Source: Candidatus Gastranaerophilales bacterium
Lineage (GTDB): Bacteria > Cyanobacteriota > Vampirovibrionia > Gastranaerophilales > Gastranaerophilaceae
NCBI GenBank assembly: GCA_947626225.1
Contig: CANQRH010000005.1
Span: forward strand, 1-64,000
DNA length: 64,000 nucleotides
Direction: 5' to 3'
The notes under the pieces were generated by a model. It was not told where the DNA came from and ran no database searches. It worked only from the letters and a program-made list of their open reading frames with translations. The position numbers and the translations under genes were made by a program. Shown here piece after piece: positions 44,365 through 52,800 of the stretch; position 1 is the first letter of the stretch; each line of letters starts with the position of its first letter.

Positions 44365-44627
44365 AGGAATGTTTTAAGCATACCGCTTACGCGGAGCCTA
44401 AGTTGAATGAGAAATCTTTATATCCTCTCCTGTTGGGAGAGGGTTAATAACCTTTTTGCCTCCGGCGGGTGCTGCGCACACCGCGGTCGTTTTTTTTATA
44501 TTCCGTTCGCACAGCGAACCGTAATGAACTTCCTAACTATTAACTTAATAACTTACTAACTTCTTTATTCCGTGCGAAGCACCGATAAGAACTTAGTAAC
44601 TACTAACTTAATAACTTATTAACTTTA
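44365..44627. repeat. Repeat-rich 3' region of surface gene copy 2
   Basis: No gene is seen. Segments shared with 28-481 include AAGCATACCGCTTACGCGGAGC, GCCTCCGGCGGGTGCT, GTGCGAAGCACCG and the TAACTTAATAACTTA direct repeats leading to the stop codon. The shared order of these blocks behind both paralogous genes indicates that the duplicated unit includes the 3' untranslated region. Confidence 0.7.
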
Positions 44628-46484
44628 TCAATGTACAGACTTATGTTCCAACGCATCCAAGCGCTGATTAATTCGTTTTTGTTCCGCTTGAACCTGTTTT
44701 AAGGTTTCTGTGAGTTCGGAAACTTTGCGGTCTAATTCTTTTACCGCATTGACTAAAGTATAGATGATGTCATCTATACGGATTGTTAAGAACCCGTCAG
44801 AGCCTTTTTTGACGGCATCGGGAAGGATTTTTTGAAGTTCTTGTGCTATGACGCCGACTCTGGGTTCTTTGTTTTGGTCTTTTTTGAAGGTGAAGTTGTA
44901 GACTTTCATTTGACGGATTTTGTCAAGTCCTGATTTATTTTCACCTTTAATATATTTCAGACGTTTGTCTGATTCGACTGCGGTGCCGTTTACGGTAAGT
45001 GTTTTTGATACGGTGAGTGTTCCGGGTATTTGGACATTATGCTTGTCACAGCCTAAAGCGAAATCATAGTCTTTTTTTGCTTCCGCATAATAGCCAATCG
45101 CAACAGAACGCTCACCACGTGCATGTGCGGTAGAATCGGCAGCACAGAGAGAATAACTACCGGATATTGCTAAAGATTCTTTGCCATTGGCACTTGCTCC
45201 GCCTATTGCAACAGCATAATCACCCGTTGTCATAGACCCATACCCTATTGCAGTAGAATAATCTCCCCATGCGTTTGCCGTAGAATAATTGGTGTTATAA
45301 GTGTCATAATAATTACCGGATATTGCTAAAGCTGCTACGCCACTAGCATCTCCTGCACCTATTGCAACAGAATAATTATCGTTCGCTTTTGCATTACGCC
45401 CTATTGCCATAGAATAATCACTTATTGCAGTTGAACCAAGATTACTCTCACTGACACCTATTGCTAAAGAGTATTTTCCTTTCGCTTGTGAATTTATGCC
45501 TATTGATGTACTACCGGTAGCGGTCGCTTTATTTTGATAACCTATTGCCGAAGAATAGACGGCTGATACTTCATTTTTGTAACCAAATGCATAGCTTCTG
45601 GTTTCATTAGTACCTGTTACGGTATTTGAATGTCCTAGAGCCATGGTGAAATTACCGCTTAATGTATTTGATGTCCCAAATGCATGAACCGGGTCACCGT
45701 CACCTGTATTACTACTACCAAATAGATAACACTGTCCGGTATTAGCATTATTATAATAACCTATTGCAATATTATTCCACGAATATGATTTTATAGTGTT
45801 CTTCTCGCCCAATGCATATCCTTTTTTTAATTCATTAGAGTAGCCAATTGCTCCTGAAAAACTGTCACTAACGGTATTAGAGTATCCAATTGCAATAGAA
45901 TAATCCTCATTTATTGTATTTTCATAGCCGAGTATTAAGGAACCCCTGACGCCACTATCCACCGCCATAGTATTACCAAAACCGATAGACATACCGCCGC
46001 CTGTTTTTCGAAAACCTGTAGTTGTATTGCCGATTATAAGACCACTTAGAGTAGCATAAGAGCCACTTGACCACATATCTATACGACCAATAATACCTTT
46101 AGAATTCTTAAACAAAATATTGTCTTTATCATCTTTCCCCTTATTAAAAATCAGCATCGCATTGCCGTCATCTTCTCCTGCTTCGGTTTGACCAATCATG
46201 TTTCTTGAAGCCTGAGAATAAGCGTCAGTATCAGAACCTTCAACCCATTTCCACGGATTGTTATCTTCCTGCGGTGCGGAAACTGCACCCGCTGCTTTCA
46301 CGGCCTGATCGGCTTTTATCCTCGTCGTAATCATCGGCGCCAGTGCGGCAAGAACTATACTCATTATGAGCATGACTACCATCATTTCCGCAAGCGAAAA
46401 TGCAGAGGAATTTTTATCCGTCTTCTTATCGGGCAAAATCACATTTTGCCGACAATATTGCACTTTTAATTCATTCTTCTCCAT
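44628..46484 (-). CDS. Pilin-like N-terminus / YadA-head / S74 chaperone surface protein (copy 2)
   Basis: This 618-residue protein has the same plan as the gene at 482-2221: a 28-residue leader ending in Ala, the pilin-like segment FSLAEMMVVMLIMS, a shared neck (QEDNNPWKWVEGSDTDAYSQ), a longer and different set of YadA-like head repeats (about 150-500), and an S74 chaperone starting at SDKRLK with the Ser/Lys dyad. The last 114 residues are almost identical to copy 1, while the head repeats differ clearly. The conserved ends with a variable middle are typical of surface proteins under diversifying exchange. A small HTH-like gene is divergent from it. Export by the pilus machinery in this window is inferred. 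Confidence 0.8.
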   Translation of the reverse strand: MEKNELKVQYCRQNVILPDKKTDKNSSAFSLAEMMVVMLIMSIVLAALAPMITTRIKADQAVKAAGAVSAPQEDNNPWKWVEGSDTDAYSQASRNMIGQTEAGEDDGNAMLIFNKGKDDKDNILFKNSKGIIGRIDMWSSGSYATLSGLIIGNTTTGFRKTGGGMSIGFGNTMAVDSGVRGSLILGYENTINEDYSIAIGYSNTVSDSFSGAIGYSNELKKGYALGEKNTIKSYSWNNIAIGYYNNANTGQCYLFGSSNTGDGDPVHAFGTSNTLSGNFTMALGHSNTVTGTNETRSYAFGYKNEVSAVYSSAIGYQNKATATGSTSIGINSQAKGKYSLAIGVSESNLGSTAISDYSMAIGRNAKANDNYSVAIGAGDASGVAALAISGNYYDTYNTNYSTANAWGDYSTAIGYGSMTTGDYAVAIGGASANGKESLAISGSYSLCAADSTAHARGERSVAIGYYAEAKKDYDFALGCDKHNVQIPGTLTVSKTLTVNGTAVESDKRLKYIKGENKSGLDKIRQMKVYNFTFKKDQNKEPRVGVIAQELQKILPDAVKKGSDGFLTIRIDDIIYTLVNAVKELDRKVSELTETLKQVQAEQKRINQRLDALEHKSVH

Positions 46485-46502
46485 ATCATTCTCCTTTAAA
46501 AT

Positions 46503-46544
46503 AATTAAAAGTATTATTTTATTTATAAAAGTATACTTTTAATT
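46503..46544. promoter_or_regulatory. Palindromic operator-like sites between surface gene 2 and HTH gene
   Basis: AATTAAAAGTAT (46503-46514) is mirrored by ATACTTTTAATT (46533-46544), and AAAAGTATACTTTT (46527-46540) is itself a perfect palindrome, giving three AAAAGTAT half-sites. They sit in the divergent 121-bp gap next to a gene with a small HTH-like fold. A role as its operator is inference. Confidence 0.5.
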
Positions 46545-46605
46545 ATGCAACAATTCTTTTAATATGTCAAACCGATAATGATATTAAAGATATAATTTAT
46601 TTATT

Positions 46606-46839
46606 ATGCACTCCGTTGTTTACGAAAAAATTGACTCCCGCAAAGAAGTGAAAATCATGCTTTCCAAAAAGGCTTGGACGATGAAAGTACTTGCGGAAAA
46701 ACTTTCTCAAATCAGCGGAAAATATTACTCTCCGCAAAATTTGAATTACCGTTTGGCGCAAAACAAACTTAAACTTTATGAAATGGGGTTCATTTGCCAG
46801 ATATTGGGGTTTAAAATGGAATTTACAGAAGTTCGTTAG
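46606..46839 (+). CDS. Small HTH-like DNA-binding protein
   Basis: This 77-residue protein has the pattern KKAWTMKVLAEKLSQISGKYYSPQNLNYRLAQNKLKLYEMGFICQILGFKMEF. This fits a minimal Cro/C1-like helix-turn-helix with a recognition helix around SPQNLNYRL, as in small phage-type regulators. TATAAT lies at 46591-46596, so the message would be almost leaderless for the ATG at 46606; a second in-frame ATG at 46657 is a possible start with AAAGAAGTG before it. It is divergent from the surface gene and convergent (17-base overlap) with the next gene. Its target is unknown. Confidence 0.6.
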   Translation: MHSVVYEKIDSRKEVKIMLSKKAWTMKVLAEKLSQISGKYYSPQNLNYRLAQNKLKLYEMGFICQILGFKMEFTEVR

Positions 46840-47065
46840 ATTTAAAATAATCGCAGATTAAAACTTTTTTACGCGGAAGCAAATTTTTTATACTCTCTAC
46901 GAATTTGTTTTTGCTTAAATTTTCCAATTCTTTTTTTAATATTGCTTTTTCCAAAACCGCTTTATTATACAAATCGGAGCATACCGAACTTTTGTCCGCG
47001 TGCTCTTTCAATTTCGCTACCTGTATTTCTTTTTCTCTCAATGATTTAATCAGTTCTTTTTTCAT
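46823..47065 (-). CDS. Hypothetical small coiled-coil protein
   Basis: This 80-residue, Lys/Glu-rich helical protein has a coiled coil over about residues 3-55 and a short hydrophobic end. No signal peptide or membrane segment is seen, and it is not recognised. Its 3' end overlaps the HTH-like gene by 17 bases in convergent orientation. The upstream AAAGAGGT ribosome site (before ATG at 47065) supports expression. Confidence 0.5.
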   Translation of the reverse strand: MKKELIKSLREKEIQVAKLKEHADKSSVCSDLYNKAVLEKAILKKELENLSKNKFVESIKNLLPRKKVLICDYFKSNELL

Positions 47066-47127
47066 AAAACCTCTTTCACTATAGAATATGACTTTTTGTT
47101 AAAATATAAATCGACTTTTTAGTTGAT

Positions 47128-47682
47128 TTAAACATTTGCGGTCGACAAATCATATTCATAGCCTATTTTTAACGCTTTTATGTTAAGAGGAAGAAGATTT
47201 TTTCTGTGCTCGGGAATGACCGTATCAAGAGCTTTTTCAAGTGATTGCAAATCCAAAAGCCCGCTTGCCGAAGCCAAAATTCCTAATGCAAGTATATTAG
47301 CTATCTTTACATTGCCGGTACATTCTTCCGCCATTTGAGTGATTGGCGCAAATACATAATTTATATCATTTCTCGTTTTAACTTTTTTTGCCAAAGAAGT
47401 GTTAACAATTATTGTTCCGCCTTTCGATACCATCGGAGTGAATTTGTCAAATGATGCCTGATTTAGCGTGATTATAAAATCCGAAGTGTCATCTTGAACA
47501 CTTCCTATCTGTTCATCAGACATTTTTACGGAACAATTGACCGTACCGCCGCGCATTTCAGCCCCGTATGAAGGATACCATGTTACATTTTTGTCCGCAT
47601 GCATAAAGGCATTTGCAAGAACTTCACCCGCAAGCAATACTCCCTGTCCGCCAAATCCCGCAATTAAAAAAGATTTTTCCAT
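47128..47682 (-). CDS. 2-oxoacid:ferredoxin oxidoreductase gamma subunit
   Basis: This 184-residue gamma chain of the Vor/Kor-type enzyme starts EKSFLIAGFGGQGVLLAGEVLANAF, the family signature, and continues with YPSYGAEMRGGTVNCSVKMSD. It is the last gene of a four-gene minus-strand unit (ferredoxin, alpha, beta, gamma), starting 3 bases after the beta-chain stop. The enzyme converts a 2-oxoacid and CoA to acyl-CoA, CO2 and reduced ferredoxin. Branched-chain 2-oxoacids are the likely substrate from the alpha chain. Confidence 0.93.
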   Translation of the reverse strand: MEKSFLIAGFGGQGVLLAGEVLANAFMHADKNVTWYPSYGAEMRGGTVNCSVKMSDEQIGSVQDDTSDFIITLNQASFDKFTPMVSKGGTIIVNTSLAKKVKTRNDINYVFAPITQMAEECTGNVKIANILALGILASASGLLDLQSLEKALDTVIPEHRKNLLPLNIKALKIGYEYDLSTANV

Positions 47683-47685
47683 AGC

Positions 47686-48435
47686 TTATCCTTCCGTTAC
47701 GTCTTTATATATCCCCGGTTTGAATACGGGCATCATTTCATTTCTTACACGCTCATGAGCTTTGTCCGGCGACATTTTCCAGTTTGTCGGGCAGGTCGAT
47801 AAAATTTCCACAAACCCGAAGCCCAGACCCTTCAACTGTACTTCAAAAGCCTTCTTAATCGCCTGTTCGGCTTTTCTGATATTGGCAACGGTGTCAAGCG
47901 AAACCCTCGCCGAAAAAGCCGTGCCGTCACACAATGCAATGTGTTCGGCTATTTTAATCGGATAACCGTAGTATTCACGGTTTCTTCCCGTTGGCGAAGT
48001 CGTGGTTTTCTGCCCTAAAAGAGTTGTCGGCCCCAATTGTCCGCCCGTCATACCGTAAGTTGTATTGTTTATGCATATAGCACTGATATTTTCACCCCTG
48101 AGTGCCGCATGCATGCTCTCCGCAAGACCTATTGATGCAAAATCGCCGTCTCCCTGATAAGTAAAAACAAATTTATCCGGACATGCCCGTTTTATCCCCG
48201 TAGCTTCCGCCACTGCCCTGCCGTGCGGCGCTTCAACAGAATCCACATTGATAAAATCATACAAAGTAACCGAACACCCTACGGATGCCGCAAGAATTGT
48301 TTTTTCCCGCAGATTTAGTTCATCAATAACTTTTGCCACCAATCTTACTGCCACACCGTGATCACAGCCCGGACAGAAGGAAAATTTTGCATTTTTTCTG
48401 ATTGAATCAGGTACTTTAAAAACTTGTACTGCCAT
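47686..48435 (-). CDS. 2-oxoacid:ferredoxin oxidoreductase beta subunit (TPP-binding)
   Basis: This 249-residue beta chain carries the thiamine diphosphate site (YQGDGDFASIGLAESMHAALRGENISAICINNTTYGMTGGQ) and an N-terminal CPGCDHG, where the Cys residues are typical of the KorB/VorA class. The start at 48435 is chosen because TTGAGG lies six bases before it; a further upstream TTG would lie inside that ribosome site. The gene overlaps the alpha chain by 20 bases. Confidence 0.93.
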   Translation of the reverse strand: MAVQVFKVPDSIRKNAKFSFCPGCDHGVAVRLVAKVIDELNLREKTILAASVGCSVTLYDFINVDSVEAPHGRAVAEATGIKRACPDKFVFTYQGDGDFASIGLAESMHAALRGENISAICINNTTYGMTGGQLGPTTLLGQKTTTSPTGRNREYYGYPIKIAEHIALCDGTAFSARVSLDTVANIRKAEQAIKKAFEVQLKGLGFGFVEILSTCPTNWKMSPDKAHERVRNEMMPVFKPGIYKDVTEG

Positions 48436-49492
48436 TGTATACCTCAATTTGTCTTACTATTTCATCGGGTGAAGGCGGTATGCCGACCGGTTTATTTATC
48501 AATTCTACGGGCACTTTGCCGTTTACGGCAAGTTTTACGTCATTTATCATCTGTCCCATGTTTACTTCAACCGATATAAACTGTTTTGCCGTTGATGCCA
48601 ATTCGTTAATCCTTTTATGCGGGAACGGGAATAAAGTTACGGGCCTTAAAAGTCCGGCTTTTATACCTTTTTCCCTGCATTTTTTTACGGCAATTTTAGC
48701 GTTCCTTGCCGTACTTCCGAAACTTACCAAAACAATGTCTGCATCTTCGGTTTTGTATTCTTCCCATTCGGTTTCGTTTTCTTCTATAATTCTGTATTTG
48801 TCATACAATTTTTTCAAAAATTCGCATCTGTCTTGTGCTAAAGGTGCATATGAACGGATAATTCTGCCGTCTCTGCCTTTTGCACCCGTTAATGCCCATC
48901 CGCTGTTGTCGATTTCGGGATACGGATATTTTTTAAATTCCACAGGCTCCATCATTTGCCCGAGCATGCCGTCCGCAAGCAAAACAGTCGGATTTTTATA
49001 TTTGTGTGCGAGATAAAACGCTTTGTATGTCAAATCCGCACATTCCTGCACGGTTGAAGGAGCAAGGACAATCAGTTTGTAATCCCCGTCACCTCCGCCT
49101 TTCGTGGATTGGAAATAATCTCCCTGCGAAGGATAAATATTGCCGAGCCCCGGACCTCCGCGCATTACGCTTACAAGCACAACCGGTAATTCGTCCGCTG
49201 ATGCATAAGACAAGGCTTCCTGCATCAATGCTACCGCACACGATGACGATGATGTCATGGCTTTTACACCCGTTGATACGGCACCAATTACCATATTAAT
49301 AGCCGCAAGCTCGCTTTCCGCCGAAACATAAGCCCGTTTAAGCTCCTGCATTTTCCCGCTCATAAACTCTCCGATTTCACTCTGCGGGGTAATCGGATAC
49401 CCGAAATAACACTGACAGCCTGCCATTACAGCTGCATTAGCTATTGCATAATTCCCTTTTGTTAAAATTTTCTTACCCGTAAGGCATTCCAT
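48416..49492 (-). CDS. vorB: 2-oxoacid:ferredoxin oxidoreductase alpha subunit, VorB-type
   Basis: This 358-residue alpha chain has motifs KGNYAIANAAVMAGCQCYFGYPITPQSEIGEFM, ESELAAINMVIGAVSTGVKAMTSSSS, SVMRGGPGLGNIYPSQGDYFQSTKGGGDGDYKLIVLAPS and DGMLGQMMEPV, which follow VorB (branched-chain 2-oxoacid) closely. KorA (2-oxoglutarate) is the alternative. It is preceded by the ferredoxin subunit (4 bases) and overlaps the beta gene. Confidence 0.92.
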   Translation of the reverse strand: MECLTGKKILTKGNYAIANAAVMAGCQCYFGYPITPQSEIGEFMSGKMQELKRAYVSAESELAAINMVIGAVSTGVKAMTSSSSCAVALMQEALSYASADELPVVLVSVMRGGPGLGNIYPSQGDYFQSTKGGGDGDYKLIVLAPSTVQECADLTYKAFYLAHKYKNPTVLLADGMLGQMMEPVEFKKYPYPEIDNSGWALTGAKGRDGRIIRSYAPLAQDRCEFLKKLYDKYRIIEENETEWEEYKTEDADIVLVSFGSTARNAKIAVKKCREKGIKAGLLRPVTLFPFPHKRINELASTAKQFISVEVNMGQMINDVKLAVNGKVPVELINKPVGIPPSPDEIVRQIEVYNGSTSF

Positions 49493-49496
49493 AGAT

Positions 49497-49709
49497 TTAT
49501 CCTTTATATACTTCCGTTATTGCTAAATCAGGGCATCTTTGCGCACACATTGCACAACCGAGACATTCGCCTTTTTCATCACAAAATTCTACAATTTTAT
49601 TTCCGAGTGCGTTGGTTGTTTCCGATATCTTTATGAGCTTTTTCGGACATTCATCCATACATAAATAGCATGCCTTACATCTATCCCTGTCTATAGTAAT
49701 ATAACTCAT
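49497..49709 (-). CDS. Ferredoxin-like delta subunit of the 2-oxoacid oxidoreductase
   Basis: This 70-residue protein has two [4Fe-4S] motifs, CKACYLCMDECPK and CLGCAMCAQRCPD, the delta chain pattern. It starts the oxidoreductase unit and passes electrons from the TPP centre to ferredoxin. The ribosome site is AAAGGGAG. It stands four bases upstream of the alpha gene. Confidence 0.94.
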   Translation of the reverse strand: MSYITIDRDRCKACYLCMDECPKKLIKISETTNALGNKIVEFCDEKGECLGCAMCAQRCPDLAITEVYKG

Positions 49710-49795
49710 TTAATTCTCCCTTTGGACAATATTATATCACCTAATAAATTTCATACATGATTATCTTTACATTTGTAATATATTTCTCTTAATGT

Positions 49796-49825
49796 TTGCA
49801 TTGTTTTGTATTATTCTGCTAAAAT
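49796..49825 (+). promoter_or_regulatory. Possible promoter of the giant coiled-coil gene
   Basis: TTGCAT (49796-49801) and TAAAAT (49820-49825) are 18 bases apart, followed by an AGGAAAGTGAAG ribosome site region before the ATG at 49864. Both boxes match the sigma-70 consensus only in part. Confidence 0.4.
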
Positions 49826-49863
49826 TATTATAGTGGGATATTTTTAGGAAAGTGAAGAAGAAT

Positions 49864-52800
49864 ATGCAGACAGTAGATGAAATTGCGGAAATACTTAATC
49901 GGCTTCAAGAGGAGTCCGAAATTAATACGGCTAACCTTGAAAAAGTGCTGGCGGGAATTAACAGTAAACTTGAGTTATTAACGGATGAAAATATGAGTTC
50001 CGATTTAATCAAGATTTATATTACCGAGATTAAAAATCTTATTAACGACAAGAATGACGATGTCTTAACAAAACTCGTTAATGTCGATGAATATTTGAAA
50101 AATTTAACCGCAGATGCCGAAGAAAAATCCGATCGGTTTAAAGAATTGTACTCCGCCGTCGAGAATAACGGATTTAATTTTACCGCAGAAATATCTTCAC
50201 TCAGAGATGAACTCAAACAAAGCGCGGAAGCTCAGATAAATAACATTGCCAAAGTGACCGGAAATGTTGACGGTTTGTCCGAAAAAGTTTCTGACTTGGA
50301 AAAAACTTTTAACGATAATTCAAAATCCAACTTTGAAAATCTTAAATCCGTTATGGAAATTTCTTCCGATGATTTTAAAAACCGTTTTGAAAAACTTGAA
50401 AAAGATTATGCCGCAATAGTTACCATTGAAGATTTCGCTAATTTTAAACAGGATTTTGCGGATTTTCTTCAAAAAATTCTTGATAATGCAAATGTTCTTC
50501 ACCTGAATTCCGATACAAATAAAGAGCAAATTATTGCTATTCTTGAAAAAATTAATACACTCGATTACAACGGCGATTTCAAAAATATAGCCGATAGTAT
50601 AAGTGAATTTAAAACTCTTTTTGAAGATAATTCAAAAATGAACTTTCAAAATATTATCGACAGGATTAACGGTATAAAGGCTGAAATTTGCGGTCGATTG
50701 ACCGATGATGCGGAAGCTGACAACTCAAAATTTGAAAAATTAAGCGATGAAATAAGCAATATTGCCGAAAATGTTTCTTATTTGAAAGATTTTTCATCGA
50801 AAAATTCGGTCGAAACACTTGAAAATATCTCAAAAGAACTCTCACAAACCGCTGAAAACATAAGTAACAGCGTCAATACAAATTCCGAATTAAATTTCGG
50901 ACAGTTAAAAACATCTCTTGAAGCTGTCGGAAATCAAATCAATGACTTAAAAGAAGATTTCGCAAAAAATAATGATGCCAATGTTTTCAGTATTTCATCA
51001 GGCTTTGAAAACGTAAAAAATTCTTTTGATAACGTATTTTCAATGCTCAACGTTATGTCGGAATCTCCCGAAAAAGTTATCGGTGAAATTAAAAATCTTT
51101 CAGCTGATTTGGAAGAACTCAAAAACGGAATTCAGGGATATATGTCCGATTCTGTTCACCGTGTTTTTGATTCGGTAAGTGAAATTTCCGTAAAAGTTGA
51201 TTCTATTGCGGAAAGCGGAAATGAAAGCAGAGAAAATTTGAAAAATGAATTATTTTCACTTGTTTCGGATTTAAAAACCGCAATTAATGAAGGATTTTCT
51301 CAAGTTCATGACGGTGATGAGCTTCAAGTATCCGCAGTTAAGAGTGTTTCCGAAAATCTGACGGAATTGAGATCGCTGGTCAGTGAAGCTTTTGGTAATA
51401 TAAAAGAATATTTTGAGCGTCTTGGTGAAATAGGCAAAGATGACAGTCTTGCGGAAAAACTTTTGAATTTGGAATCATTGGTTGTTCACAGCAGTGAAGA
51501 ATATGAGAATAAAGTCGAGCTTTTGCAGTCTAAACTTTCCGAATTCAGCCGTATTGTCGAAAGTAATGCTTCGGATTCGGAGGATAAAATTTCTTCTTCT
51601 TTTGAAGAAGTTTTGCGCTTGAGAGACGGTTTAACGATTGCGCATGAAAATATCAAGTCTTTGAAGGTAATGACGGAAGAAAAATTCTCGGAAGTTTCCG
51701 CAGTAATTGATGCCGGAATTGAAAATATTGTATTTAATACAAACGCTATTAATGAAGCTATATCGGGCGGTACGGCATTCGGTGAAAATTTGGTATCCGT
51801 AGAAAATAAATTGGAGACTTTACAGGATGCGGTTGCCGAATTGAAAAATGACAGCTCATTAAAAAATAATGATATTTTAAATGCGTTTGATGAAAAAATC
51901 TCATTATTAAAAGAGGCTTTGGGTGAGCTTAATGCGGATATTTGTAATTCTTTGGGATACAAAGCGGAAGAAATTATCGGAGCGTTTGAAAATATTAAAT
52001 CCGAATTAAATAATCTTGCAAACTTTGATTTTAACAATATGGAAAATGAAATTCAGGCTATGCTTGAAAACTCTTTTGAAGGCTTCAGTGATGAAATTTC
52101 CGCATCGGTTTCGGAGAGTTCGGCCGCACTTGCGGGAATTGAAGTTTTGTTTAAAGAAACGCTGAATAAATTGAGTGCTATTGAAGAATGTGTTACCGAA
52201 AAACTTCAAAATAATTTGCAGCTTTTAAATGTAGCGCTTGAATCAGGTGTAAAAGATGTTAAAACCGCTTTTGAAGATAAATTGGAAAATACTTTGAATG
52301 TAATTTCAAGCAACAATACGGATATCTCAAATGTTATTTCGGATTTGAAACAGGAAATTTCGGCAAAATTTGATATTGTATTCACAAACAGTAATATAAC
52401 AAATGTAAAAAGTGATGAAATTTCCAAAAATATTAACGAATTGTGCAGAGAGCTTAAAAACTATATTATTTCTGCAAGTCAAACAATTATTGAAAAATTA
52501 TACAAACCTCAAACGGATGAAACTCTCGGGCTTATAAATCAAAAACTCGATATCATAGCATCAGATTCCGTTTCGGAGCAAATGCATGAAAGATTTGATG
52601 AATTGTCGCTCAAAGACAGTGAAGTTATAAATTCACTTGAGGAAATTTCCGGTAATATGGAAAAACTGTCGCTTGACAGTACCGTATTAAACGGGGCAAT
52701 AAGTGATTTGGGCGGTAAATTGGATAAATTTGTTGAGGACGGCAATAATACAAATTTATCCGTAAATATGCTGAATGAAAAATTGGATAAAATATCTGAA

